Positions 42,784 through 55,133 of a stretch of 64,000 bases of DNA are shown piece after piece. Made by a program: the position numbers and the translations under genes. The first letter of the stretch is position 1, and each line of letters begins with the position of its first letter. The DNA comes from Balanoglossus misakiensis. Lineage: Eukaryota; Hemichordata. The notes under the pieces are model-generated. The model was given only the letters and a program-made list of their open reading frames with translations. It had not been told where the DNA came from and ran no database searches. Location of the stretch: NCBI GenBank assembly GCA_040954595.2, contig CM082581.2, positions 13,826,001 to 13,890,000 on the forward strand, given 5' to 3'.

Positions 42784-44282
42784 TTATTTTGGTTTGGTTT
42801 CCTGATCAGTGACTTTTCTGATGTATACGGCATCTTCTGGGTGATCCTGTTCCCCTTGTTCGTACATATAGGATGATGCAATGGCCAACACAGACCCGTC
42901 ATGGCTGGTCAAAGAAACAGATGCATTGTTAATTAATATTAGACATCATGATGGCAGAAGATTTTTAAACTGAAGAAAGCATATAACACACAAATGAGTG
43001 CAACTACCACATTCAATTGTTTTTTACAGGGAGAGATTGTACAATACATACCTGAACGACAGCGATGATATACTCGTAGGATACCGATGGAACTGACACA
43101 GACGTTTCTTGTTGAAGCCATCCCAGATATTCACAAAGCCGTCAGAACCACCACTGGCAAATGTGTTGTGTGCACTATGGAATGATATTGCATTGACTGG
43201 ATAGATTCTCTCAACTCCATCCACCTGAAAGATATATAATAATTCACTAACTGGCATTGTATATGTCGAGTTGGTGACAATGTAAGTCTGTTTTATATCA
43301 AACATCTATCCAAACTAAAAATCATAAACTTCATTTTCCTGTGTAGAATTGTACCTTGAGCCTGTGACATTTGAAAGCGTATTTCTTCTTCTGAACTTCA
43401 GGACTGGGATCTAAGTACTCTACTGCAACTCTTCCTTCTATACTACTGAGAACATAGCCCTGTTTGTTTGGAAAACATCTGATACATCTCGTCTGGTATT
43501 TCAAGCTTGACTCTCTTCTCTGCTGAACATAGCCCATGTTACGCAGATCCCAAACCAGCACTTTACGACCAGCTGTTCCGACAACAAGTCTGTCCCCACA
43601 CACAGCTAATGTGTAGACCTTTGAGGAGGGAAGAAAATGAATATATCATACTCAGATGTCAAGATCCCGAAACAGTACTCTTACTTACCACTGATACAAG
43701 AATCATATACTATACCTTATCTGGTTGTGAGAATGATCCAGCATTACATGGGGTTCTGGGATCCCACAGTTTGACAGTTTGATCCCAGCTACCTGTGACA
43801 ACGACATTGACGTCTGGACAGAATTCAACACAACGGATTGGAGCATCATGATTGCCTACTGTGGTTTCTGTATTGGAATTGATGTCAAACATCTTCAAGT
43901 TATGATCTAATCCACCACTGTAAGTATGTGTTTGATCCTGTGAACATAATAAATAACATGACATGTGAGATTCTAGATGCTGAAAAACACTGGTGACCAA
44001 GTATACTTCAGTGTGTATAACATTTGTTTACAAAAAAACAGCTCTAGTCTTTAATATCCAGTGTACTTCTTAGTCTACTGTACTCACATGAAAGCAACAG
44101 TCTAGGACAGGATCTGTGTGTGTATATTTGGTCCTCATGATGTTGGCAGTGATGTCATACAATCTGACAGTTGAGTCCCAGGATGACACTAGCAGAAACT
44201 GTGAGGTGTTCGGTCCAAACTTGACCGCTGAGATACCATCACCTGGGCATTGATTCAATTTGTATTCATTGGGTTCTGGCAT
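42784..44282 (-). CDS. BUB3: Mitotic checkpoint protein BUB3, 324 aa
   Basis: Five coding exons on the minus strand: 44282-44088, 43937-43716, 43618-43355, 43224-43052, 42904-42784. All phases close. BUB3 is a seven-bladed WD40 propeller that brings BUB1 and BUBR1 to phosphorylated MELT repeats of KNL1 at kinetochores. Near-identical family segments include [97 protein letters not shown] and [20 protein letters not shown], ending in an acidic SSYMYEQ tail. It is four residues shorter than human BUB3 (328). A noncoding first exon is likely upstream at about 44681-44780. Confidence 0.97.
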
Positions 44283-44680
44283 GGTTGTAGTTTCTGGAAG
44301 AAAAGTTAAAACAATGTAATTAATTTCAGTGACCAAACTTCAAAAGTCACTGCTTGAGGGCGCACTCAGCTGTTGCATTGTACACATACATACACAACGC
44401 ACATGCCGGTGAAATAAATAATGCTATGAATCGCGATCGCCAGCATAGACCAGAGAATGGCACGGTGTATTCAAAATTAATAAGTCGTGGGATTTCATCA
44501 ACATACCAGCAAAGACTGCACCTGAAAATAAGAAGCCTCACAAAGCCCAAACAAGATGATAGAAAGGAACACGAAATCGATCATTGACTGTTTCTGTGCA
44601 TTATTGGCAAAATAAACAACACCGATCACAAACTTCCATCGAAATATATGCGAATTTCAACAAAGGAAACAATCTCTTAC

Positions 44681-44780
44681 CTATTGAAAAGGTTTATATG
44701 CAGACAGTAAGCTCCAGTCAGAGTCGAGTCTTCAGTTCTAACGTTCGCGGTCGAGCTCAAATTCAATATGGCAACTTCTC
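44681..44780 (-). other. Probable noncoding first exon of BUB3
   Basis: The minus strand shows a donor (AATAG then GTAAGAG) at 44681, upstream of the acceptor at 44293 that opens the exon with the BUB3 ATG. The 5' edge is a guess. Confidence 0.4.
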
Positions 44781-45154
44781 GTTTTAGTTTTGTGAGAAAG
44801 TGCGAGATGTTTCCTTGATGTGGACTAACCCATTTCTTCGTGGGAGGTAGTGGAGTAGACAGTGGTCAGTGTAAAGAGAACCATACCCAAGTCAGTAAAA
44901 ACCTAACATTATGGCAACATTTTCTAGACACGTTCGAATGAATAAGTGGAAAGAGGGAATATCATATTTGATGATCATTTATGTGGTTAGAAGGACGGGA
45001 CCCCCATACTGAATGCATGCGTCCTCCTTGTGTAAACCAGGAAGTGAAATGAAGTCTTGTTGACAACGACGCCGTGTTCACGTTTGCTGATAGTGCAGTT
45101 TTCAGTTTCGACAATTAATGTGTGCGTGCATGCTGTGTTTTTTGCTTCGTTAAA
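44780..45154. promoter_or_regulatory. Head-to-head promoter region of BUB3 and MVP
   Basis: About 370 bp lie between the likely BUB3 first exon and the MVP ATG, so the two genes probably share a bidirectional promoter. I see no single strong known motif. Confidence 0.45.
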
Positions 45155-48100
45155 ATGAGTAGTATCGTCGGTATTGGTCCTAATCAGTTTGTACACGTCC
45201 TAAACGTGGTAAGTGTTTATTTCCACAATTTTTGTTAAGTTTCGGGGTGGGAGTGGCATGTACAAGGAAGGGGGGGGGGGGGGGGGGGGTACTAGTAGTA
45301 GTACTACATGTAGTACTCTAAGTCCACAGTTGCATATAAACCTCAGGGTCACATTTTAATTCACAAGCCCAGCTTTATGAAGGTACATTCACATAGTTAC
45401 CTAGTAGAGTAATTAGTGATATATGTCTAATTGTTTTTATTATAAATTTGTTTCACACACAGACAACAAATATCACTGGTCTTGAAGTTGGTCCACAGAC
45501 ATTGGTTTTACTGACCAATGAATTGTTAGTGGCTGGACCATTGCCATGTGTGGTTGTACCACCGGGACTTTACTGCATTGTCAAAGACCCAATCAGGTAT
45601 GTTGATCACTTAATTCACTTGGGTGCCCAAAAAAAAATATACCAACACCTGAGAATCATAAGAACACTAAGACATAATACCCAAGCATAAGTATTGTACA
45701 ATTTGAGATGGGTATACTCTCACAGCCCTCGAAATGGCCCAGAAGTGTAACCCCTTGGACATTTATCTACCAGACACTTGCCCTAACACTGACTTTGGGT
45801 GTGTGGAGTGACCATGTAAACACAATGATATTAGAAATAATTTGCATATATTAATCTTTCCAGCAAATATGAAGCAGGCAAGCCCTGTGAATTGAGGCAT
45901 GGACATTTTGATGTCAGATTTCATAAGGTTGGTACATTTTTCCATATTGATAATTTTATTTGTGAACAGGATTCTATATTGAAAACTAACCCTTGATTAT
46001 TATACTATGATAATGATGGAGATATTTCCTTTTGTTTTCCAGGAACCTTTCCCATTATTTCCAGGTGAATCTCTGGTTGATGCTCCTGATTTCCTCATGA
46101 AGGCATCTTCAACATCAAAAGGTAAAGTGTGTGTGTAAATGTCCATCATTCCGTTCATTTTGATTTTTGTCTTTTGTAGTTATTGCTGTGAACTCAATTG
46201 ATGACAATGCACTTTCTTTGGTTTGATTCAAATAGACTATGCAGCGGCAATTAAACAATTACCGGTTGTCAAGGCCAACCAGGCTATCAAGTTAACAGCC
46301 AGAGTGGACCATGATGATAATGGCGTCACCAGAAAAGCTGGTGACATTTGGCAGCTAGAGGGCCCACTGACATACAAACCATCAGCAGAAGCTGTAAGTA
46401 TCCCACACAGTTCTTATTATGCAGTGTTTCATCCAGGGGCATATTCTTTTCTCATAATCTGAAGGAGATTTGGAGTTCATACAAGGATGACTTTGATGTG
46501 ATTAGAGCTCATTGCACACAGCATATAACAGAAGACTGAGTTGCAGTAATCTCAGTTTTGTTTCTTTTTGTACAGGAAATTTTGGAAATTGTTAGACCGG
46601 TTGTGATTTCTGAAGGCCAGGCTCTGAGAATAAGAGCTACAATTGATTTCACTGACAAAAATGATACGTGAGTACACTTGAATTCATTTTGAATCCAGCT
46701 GAGAACCGAATCTTTCATGTACAATCACTTATATGTATGGGTATATGGATGCCATCTGAATATCATTTCATGTCACACCTGTATCATGTTAAACTTTGCA
46801 TATCTTCTGACAGTGAAAGAGTAACTGGCGAGGAATGGTTGGTCAAGAAACCAGGTGCATACTTGAAAGAAGCCTATGAAGAGGTACGAGTCTCTCCTGT
46901 CGCCTTCGTTTAATTTTTTCCGTTTACTTCATGCCTAGGGACCCTTGTACCCGTTGATATGATGGAAAGAGTCATATCAAGGCTTTGTGAACCCCATGCC
47001 AGAATCAACTCACTCCACCAACAATATCATTTGAATTTAATTAATTAGATCGTAGAGGAACAGACAGCATTCACCTTGACTGATGAAAAGGCTTTACATT
47101 TGAGAGCAACTCAGACGATAGAAGACTCACTGGGAATAGAAAGACAAGCTGGATCTGAATGGCTGCTTACATGTGATGAGATTGAATCTTATATCATTGA
47201 TATTGGAGTGGTAAGTAATTGAAAATCACTGAGGCTTGTGTGAAAAGTAACAGAGTAGTTCTTATATCACTGATATGGGTGTATGGCACATGTATAAGTT
47301 ACAGAATTTATATTTTCAGGAAGCTGTTAATACAGTCAAGAAGACTGTACTTGGCAAGAATGAATACTGTGTTGTGTATGACCCTGTTGATGCAAAAGGT
47401 CACTGTAAACTTGGTCAAAGAGAACTCAGACAGGGTGTCTCAAGCTTCTTCTTAAGACCAGGTTAGTTCACTGAAGTGTCAAACAATGACAAAACTGCAT
47501 TACTAGTATATCCCACATCTCTATGTATCACCACTATGCTGAGCTTGTGAGTTTGCATGTGTGTGATGGCAATCCTTGATTTCATTTGTTTCCTGTTTTC
47601 TTATTAGGAGAATCTCTACCACAAGGAATCCAGAAAGCTTTTCTTCTGCAAGAAGATCAGGCAGTTGTTGTGCAGGCAACTATCGCATTTACAGATGAAT
47701 CAGTGAAAGGTATGTTTGATCCCAAGGAAGAATTCTCTTCTGCTTTCTTTAATTGCCATGTTGAAATTTTTGTTGAGTGGTATCATTTGTCCAATTTCAG
47801 CCAAGAAGCAACGAAAGCCTGGTGATAGGTGGTTGATTAGAGGACCACGTAACTATATTCCACCAATAGAGGTCACAGTACTTAAACAAGCAGATGGCAA
47901 ATTGGTCAGGTAAGATGGATTAGATGAGAGCAGGGTTGAACTCTAATCAAAGCATTTCTATCATGATTTCTGTGTGTATGAGTTCTCAATGACTCCATAA
48001 TTTTATGTTATAAGATTGTATTTGTTTCTGTCTGACAGGCAAGCCATCGCTCTTGCCGAGAATCAAGGCATCTATGTGAGAAATTTACAGAATGGAGATG

Positions 48101-51100
48101 TAAGTACATGTAGTTCTACAGTCCATGCATCAAATGACTTTTGGCTGTGCTAAAAGTGTGTTTATAGAACATGACTAACTCTTTATGCCATAAAGAAAAT
48201 AGGACATATTTCATCACTCTTTTTTAACCTATCATGCACTGTATATCATTTCTCACAAGGCTGAAACTTTGTGTATAGAGTCTACATACACGTATGCCTA
48301 CAAGTTGAGTATTTGTTTCAAAATGTGTCCTTGTTCACATTGTAGGTGAGGGAGATCATGGGACCGCAGTCATACCTCTTACAAGAATACGAAGAACTCT
48401 GGCAGAAGGAACTTCCTTCATTGATGGAGACTTTGTTGAAGTGAGTGTGACATTTATTACTGTTTTTTGTTTCTCATGTCACAGTGTAAAACTTTATTGT
48501 ATCTGTCACGGCAGTGTTTCCATGTCTTATTTTTCATTATCGTTTTTTTGCCCCCAAATAGGAAAGGTGGTGGACATGGTGGAGAGGATATCAGGAAAAT
48601 GGCATATTTTGAATCTTCCATAGATTTAGAGTATGCTGGGAATAAGGTAAAGAGTATGAAATCATGCATCTCTCAATCAAATCAATTGATAAATGTCTTC
48701 GGAAATTATAATATCTTATATCCATCTGATCATGTTTACTGGTTTGTGATATAAAGGTCATCAACAACAGATTTGATATTTCATGTCGTGGCAAACTCAT
48801 TTTAAGATTTTTGTTGTTGTTACAGCCAAGAGACAAAACAAGAGTTGTTACATATCGTTGCCCTGGAAACACTGCAGTGCAGGTAGGTGTTTATTGCCTA
48901 AAAAGTAATTGTTGTTTGAGAGTTCATATTATCTTCAAGGAATTGTTCAATGCCTCAGTTTCTGAAACCGTTGAAAGACCACAAAGTAGCAGCAAGCAAT
49001 GTTATCTCATACAGACATGTTCACATGTTTTCATGTAGGTGTATAACTACAAGAAAAAAACTGCAAGGGTCATCTTTGGTCCGGACATGGTAATTCTGGG
49101 TCCTGATGAGAATTTCAATATTCTGAGTCTTAGTGGTAAGTATTCTGGATTCCTTCAATAGATTTTAGAAAAAAGCAACAACATATTTACATTATATAAA
49201 GGACAATAACAAATAATCTTTCACCATAAACTAATATTTTCACCTTTTATCTCTTTACTTTCTTTCTTCTTTTCTGTCTTTTCCCTTCCATCCTTCCTAA
49301 CAGCTGGTAAACCCAAAAGAGAGAATGCATTGCAGACCATATGTTTAATGCTTGGACCCGACTTCATCACAGACATCATTGAGGTATTCACACTGCATTG
49401 CTCATGATCAGTTGTCACTAAATCTCGTTGGATGCATCTAATGGAATTTAGAATTTAAGATAAATCTTGTTGGTTTTGTGTCTTTTAACTTCAGAGTCCT
49501 CATGTAAATATCCATTTTGTAGTGATTTATTGTAACAAACTAACAGTGAAAACTTTTTCATAAACTCAGGTTGAAACATCAGATCATGCAAGACTGAGAA
49601 TCAAGATTGCCTTCAACAACCATTTTGAGGTAAGCTTATTATCGGTCCTTTTCCAATTTTTACATTTTTTCCCAAATGTACATTTGTATTTTGGCTTTAC
49701 TACTGTAAATTATTTTTTATGTCAGTTTGAACAAGGTGACCCAGAGGAAGAAAAGAAGATCTTTTCTGTGCCTGATTTTATTGGTTTTGCCTGCAAGCAA
49801 GTAGGTGAGTAATTCAGCATGATTTGACAAACACTAGTCAGCTGAACAAGATACAGATAATTAAATTATCAACCAGATGTTATTAAGGCCAAAAAGTAAA
49901 ATAGATTTGTTTGCTTTGAGACCCTGTGCATTATATACTACTGTTCATATTATCCTGCATCTTTTGTTTGCTAATTTTTTCTTTCGTTTCATTTGATTGA
50001 CAGGTAGCAGAATCCGAGCAGCTGTTGCTCACACTGCGTTTGATACATTTCATCGTTGTTCAGCCCAGATCATCAAAATGGCCGTCTTTGGAATGGACAA
50101 AGATGATCAGCCGTTGCATAAACTCCACTTCCCTGCTAATGGACTGGTAGGTGTTTAGTGTAGTTATTTGAGTATGCATTCTATTGCTCTCTCTCTCTCT
50201 CTTTGAGTCTTGTTTGGTAAATTTGGTTTGGTTATTTTCAGTGCATCACTAGCATTGACATTCAAAGCATAGAGCCGGTGGATACCCATATGCGAGACAG
50301 TCTGATGAAGTCTGTTCAGATGGCCATAGAAATAGCTACCAGGTAAGTCTTCTCAGAGTTATATGTACTTACATATATCCATTCATTACTGAAGCCAGAA
50401 ACTGCACAGATCAATGGGAGATTTCTGTTGGATTTTCTGCATTGTGCTGCTGTGCAACAGCTATAAGCATCAAAACAACACATGATTTGCTGATGTTACA
50501 GTATTGTTGGGTCAATATTTTTTACAGTTCTGTGGAGGCCTCTGCATCTCACGAAGCCAAAAGAATTGAACAAGAAGCCAGGGGCAAATTGGAAAGGCAG
50601 AGGCTACTCAATGAACAGAAAAATGAAAGAGCAAAAACAGAATTGTACGAACTGAGAGCAGTGACTGCAGCTGTTGAATCTACAGGCCAAGCTCAGGCAG
50701 AAGCACAGGTATTACAAGTGCCAACTTAGGGGGTTTCAAATGATAGCCTGAGTAAAGATCATTCGGGTTTGTGCTACTTGAGACAAGCAAAACTTTCCAT
50801 TCACGTTTGGACTCTTATTGAAAACACTGACTAACATTCGAATTGTTTCCTGCTATTATATGTTGTTTGGTCGGAATCAATAAGTTATTTTCTGCAAGTT
50901 TTCATTGTGTGAGGGATTCTGAATGAATGACAACTGACAAACTCTTCCCTTTCTCAACAGGCCAAGGCTGAAAAACTATTGATAGAAGGACACAGTGAAA
51001 TTGAAGGTGAATTGAGGATTTATCAAATTACAGTGATTACGTGCCAATCATAAATACACAACTCAGCTGGTGATAATAGTAATGTAAATTTACCATATTG

Positions 51101-51950
51101 CATGCCAATCTGTGATAAGTCAACCTAACTTAAGTGTCTCTGTTGATGTAGCGGCTAAGTTGAAAGCACAGGCTGAAGAGATCGAAGAGGCTGCTGAGCT
51201 GGAATCTCAGGAGCAGCTGAGGACAGCCGAGTTGTCCTACACCAGAGAACAGAATACTTTGGAAATCAGTAAGGCTAAACAGTTGGCCGAGATTGAGGTG
51301 AGATTCCACAGTATGGTGTTGTATAGTCACCTACGGAAAGTCAAGACAGTATTTCATGGCACTTTTCACAGAGTGAATAAACTGAGGGTGTCTGATGAAG
51401 AATTGTGTTGAATTTATTGTGTCCTGCACATTTTTGTGAACGTATATTGTCCTGAATGTAAGACCTGGTTTCTGTGTTTTTGCAGGTGACCAAGTTTGGT
51501 GAAATGGTATCTGCCATTGGCATTGACACCATAGTTGCAGAAGCCACTTCAGGTCCACAGCATGAGGTAAGGCATATTGTAACTTGTATCAGTGTACCTA
51601 GACTTTCCCCTGTGGTTGAGGAAAGCCTCATCAACCCTTTCACCACAGTGGTTCAGTCCAAATCCATTGTTTTCTGTGGTAAACCTGGACCTCTATAGTT
51701 GGAACTGGTGGTCAAAGGGTTAAAGCCCCAGAAGCTGCCACTTTTAGCATATCGATCCTTAGTCTTAGAATTTGTCAATATCCTTGTGTGAATTTCAGAA
51801 GAACATGTTCTTCATTTTTTTTTTTTTGTCTGTTCACCCCAGGTTGACTTGCTGAAAAGTCTTGGAATTGAAACCACTCTCATCACAAGTGGTGACAATC
51901 CTGTCAACCTCTTCAACTATGCACATGGAATTGTGGGTAATAAAAGCTAG
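45155..51950 (+). CDS. MVP: Major vault protein, 861 aa
   Basis: Twenty-six exons: 45155-45208, 45463-45596, 45864-45927, 46043-46121, 46236-46393, 46576-46667, 46814-46883, 47049-47210, 47320-47461, 47608-47709, 47801-47909, 48039-48099, 48346-48440, 48562-48646, 48826-48882, 49039-49135, 49304-49383, 49570-49629, 49726-49804, 50004-50146, 50242-50342, 50528-50708, 50961-51006, 51152-51297, 51486-51566, 51843-51950. All phases close. MVP forms the shell of the cytoplasmic vault particle. The N-terminal half is a chain of beta repeats with the family marks [25 protein letters not shown]-like turns and [15 protein letters not shown] band-7-like shoulder follows (FSVPDFIG.. to IEIAT), then the cap helix, a long Glu/Ala/Gln coiled coil (about 690-790), and a short end [14 protein letters not shown]. 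Human MVP (893) has a longer tail. Confidence 0.97.
45270..45289. repeat. 20-bp poly-G run
   Basis: Twenty consecutive G on the coding strand in MVP intron 1, about 60 bp after the first exon. Confidence 0.9.
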
Positions 51951-52445
51951 AGCGTCATGACAGTTACTGTTGTGTTATCTGCATCAGGTGTACGTGTAAT
52001 GATGCAATAATCCACCAAAATATTTACTCATGAACTCTTTTAAGGTGATGGGATGGATAGTTGTGTTTGATTTGGTCAGTCACGTGATATACCCTATCTG
52101 ATATCAGGCAGTTACCATAGGTGGAATTTCTTTTAAATGGTACCTGGAACTCACTACTCATATATAGTGTAGTTCGTAGCTTCTTGTCTTTTTCACTATT
52201 AGACCGTGCACTTTTTTAACATTTTCACACATCTTCTTACAGTAAACCCAGAAAAGTTTCTAATACTGTAGATAAACAAAGCAAAATAGTGTATTACATG
52301 TATATGCAGAATATATTTTCCCCTTCATTTACACTTCTTGTACATTTGTATAGTATCTTGCGCAGTGACGTAACAGTATTTTCTTTATATTTCTATCCTG
52401 TATCACAGTGATTTCTATTTGACTTCTAAGAGTGGCATGGTATAC

Positions 52446-52451
52446 AATAAA
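52446..52451 (+). terminator. Probable MVP polyadenylation signal
   Basis: AATAAA about 500 bp after the MVP stop. A minus-strand signal for thioredoxin lies about 85 bp further right, so the two 3' ends nearly touch. Confidence 0.6.
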
Positions 52452-52531
52452 CATTTACACATCTTTCTGTATACTACACAATTCCATGTAAAATACAATG
52501 ACTCGTACACTAGAAAATGTATCCCTGAATA

Positions 52532-52537
52532 TTTATT
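52532..52537 (-). terminator. Probable thioredoxin polyadenylation signal
   Basis: TTTATT on the plus strand (AATAAA on the minus strand), about 390 bp beyond the thioredoxin stop and just short of the MVP 3' end. Confidence 0.5.
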
Positions 52538-52924
52538 GCAATCAAAGCTACAACTGATACACATAATTTGATACACTTGCTCATTTCATCAATGTCAGAT
52601 TTCAGCCCTTGTGGTCAAAGAGGATATATTTTCACCAAATTTTGACATGATCGGTTGACCACCACGGAATGCATAATTAAATGGAAATAATCATATTAGG
52701 AATGTCTGGCCACAATTTAGTCTCAGTGAAGATACAATTACATCTAAAAAATTTACTAGTATGCTTGATAGGTGAACAGCTCTATAGAATAAAATAACAA
52801 ATCTGCAGTATGTTCAGATTGCCAAGTGACAATACAATATTTGTAAGATGAAACCGTCCATATCTTCCTCTGTATAAACTGAATGGTAGAATACTGTCCA
52901 CTTCTTCTGAACAGGCTGGCAAAA

Positions 52925-55133
52925 TTACTTGTGTTTGGTGACAATGGCACGCAGTTTTTCTTCACTTGCCCCGCTAAATCTCTCAACCTGTGAGAAACAA
53001 AAGGAAAAAGCAGTGTCATTCTCTCTGTTTGTCAAAGATATACCAGGATCTGTATTCTGAGTTGTAAACCACGACAAAATATTTGTGTTCATATTACAGC
53101 CCATGGCTGTAAAGTCAACATTATAATCCTTACCTCAGATCCATTTTTGTAAAATACAAATGTTGGCATGGCAGAAATGCCGCAACTCTCTGCAGTTTCC
53201 TAGAAACACGAAACAAATATCAGGCTGGTTAGACACGGAAAGTTAGAAATTTGTTTTGTACAACAGTAGCTCTTGGAAAACAATCATTTGGATCACATTC
53301 AATTTAAATAATCAGTTTAATTTACTGTACCAATTTTTGCCTCAAAATCTGGCAAATAATATAGCCATCATGTGAACAAGCTCTTACCGAATTTTCGTCC
53401 ACATCTACCTTCACAAAGACCACATCAGTGAATTCTTTAGACATTTCCTGTGAACAAAAAAAATCAATCAAATATTTGTCAATTAAAGCCCCAGTATTTC
53501 TCGTGTGCATCCATTTTTCATCATCGAAAAAAGCCCGTTTTTCCAGTACATCCATCATGGAATACTATATAATGAAGATGTAAGAAAGGTTTGGGCAACT
53601 GTAGCTACATGCAAGCCGAAAATATCGCCCGTAACACTTGAAATGATGCGCGGGTTTGTTTACAACGGAAATGTTGTACATGTCGATCAGCAAACGTGCC
53701 ACTTTGACATTTTGATGGTAAGACCATTTTGGGATTTGATCTGGTTCCATCGACTGATTTCTCCCATAAAGTTATCTTCCCAAAATTTCGCCGAATTAGT
53801 GCGCATTTCTTCGCTGAGTCGCTTGATTTGGGGCGACCAAACCTCTTCCGCATAGATTCACATTTGAGTGCGCATGCGCACTAGTCACGTGTGTCAACAT
53901 TAGCCTGACTCACGTGACTTTCTGTCCGGACAGAAAGTCATTCTTCACTCGTTATATTGTAAATTGTATGAGTTTATCAGCAGAGCTGGGGATGATGACT
54001 GTTCGATTCAGTATCAATTATCATCTACTTTTAGAAATTATAGATGCCGTTTCAAACAAAATTTTGCCCCTACGAGAAATACTGTGGCTTTAATATTGGC
54101 AGCTTAAAGACAAAACAAATACCTGACAAAAGCATTTGCATACATTTTCTAAGAGATTAATTGTCATGATAATTTTTCAGGCAAAGCTAAATTTGAAAAG
54201 CTTCTGCTAAATATGGTTGGTGACCAGGTATCTTACCACAAACTTGGGGCCAATGAATCGGCACGGACCACACCATGATGCAGTGAAATCAACGACCACC
54301 AACTTGGAACCAGCATCCTTCAATGCACTGTCAAACTCCTCCTTTTAAATTGAAATATTGGAAAGAGGTCACTCAGGGGTCATGATAGAGGTATACACAA
54401 AAGTAATATACATTATAATACACTCAATTGTTTCCCATATCAATGCAAGACCACTGAACTTGAAGGGTAGACGTCCCGAATCGAAGTGGGCGGACCTAAA
54501 AAGTCATGGCGTTGCTGTTTTTTGTCATGGAAACGCATTCCACAAGCAGGTATTGTCATGCAAATACACACACCCACACACCCAGGGCACTGAACCTTCG
54601 ATTTCGATTTCTATGTCTGGTCATGTTCAAAAGAAGAATAAAATTCCATCACGTTTTAGAACCATGCGTGAAAATCCCACGCCTAAAATCCGTAAAATAT
54701 GGTGTCGTCGAGAGCCAAATGTACACTGATTGATTAAAGGAAAGGCAAAGTGAGAATGCGTATGTACATTACACAGCACAGTTAGTATTGTCATAATACA
54801 TGTACATTTACATCACACATGTACATTCCTCTCATTTCGCCTAGTCACGCTACTCGACCATGAACAGATTTGACTCTCGTTCCGATGCATTCTGTACAAT
54901 CAGTAGCAGCTACAAACAATCGTCCAATAATTGACACGTTTAGCTTGATGGCCATGGCCTTCGCAGTAAAACGTTCGGCGATATCATGCAATGTAAGTGC
55001 CACGCAACGCGCAAGGTAACAACAGTGTATGCACACACACACACACACACACGTGTACGGTCTCGCGCGCTCGAGCGAGTCCTGAAGCCCATTAAACGCA
55101 ACACCATACCTTCGTGTTAAGCATAACAACCAT
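52925..55133 (-). CDS. TXN: Thioredoxin (TXN type), 105 aa
   Basis: Five exons on the minus strand: 55133-55110, 54341-54237, 53447-53388, 53199-53134, 52987-52925. All introns are phase 0. Cytosolic thioredoxin reduces protein disulfides and is recharged by thioredoxin reductase with NADPH. The active site WCGPC is at residues 31-35, with D26 buried beneath it, the cis-proline in MPTF at P75, and GASEEKL near the end. Length is exactly that of human TXN (105). Of the extra cysteines known in human, C69 is present and C73 is Ala. The 8-codon first exon (ATG-GTT-GTT context) was chosen because its donor gives the right phase and length. Intron 2 carries a TTAA-flanked element. Confidence 0.95.
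53867..53882. promoter_or_regulatory. 16-bp palindrome with NRF1-like core
   Basis: AGTGCGCATGCGCACT is a perfect palindrome that contains the NRF1 consensus GCGCATGCGC. It is followed by CACGTG E-box motifs and lies inside the inverted-repeat element. Confidence 0.5.
53915..53940. repeat. 26-bp perfect palindrome
   Basis: A perfect dyad centred on TCCGGA with arms that read TGACTTTCTG. It has no spacer, so it can form a cruciform. It lies inside the inverted-repeat element and is preceded by CACGTG. Confidence 0.9.
54342..55109 (-). other. Thioredoxin intron 1
   Basis: A 768-bp intron that holds a CA repeat at 55031-55052 and plus-strand open frames without recognisable features. Confidence 0.7.
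55031..55052. repeat. (CA)n microsatellite
   Basis: About 11 CA units just downstream of the thioredoxin first exon on the minus strand, next to a short CpG-rich segment. Confidence 0.95.

Larger units (their letters stand above)
53487..54089. mobile_element. TTAA-flanked inverted-repeat element (MITE-like), 603 bp
   Basis: Lies in thioredoxin intron 2. TTAA occurs directly before (53483-53486) and after (54090-54093), as a target-site duplication would. The ends are inverted repeats of 18 bp with one mismatch: the left end reads AGCCCCAGTATTTCTCGT and the right end, reversed, has A for the fifth base. Inside are two perfect palindromes, at 53867-53882 and 53915-53940. Overlapping frames inside have no recognised domain, so there is no transposase and it would depend on one supplied elsewhere. 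TTAA targets are typical of piggyBac-type elements; the family assignment is inference. Confidence 0.7.

Noticed and set aside
53505-53855. 116-codon frame inside the TTAA element
   Set aside because: No transposase or other domain. A long frame also lies on the other strand, as is common in CpG-richer repeats.
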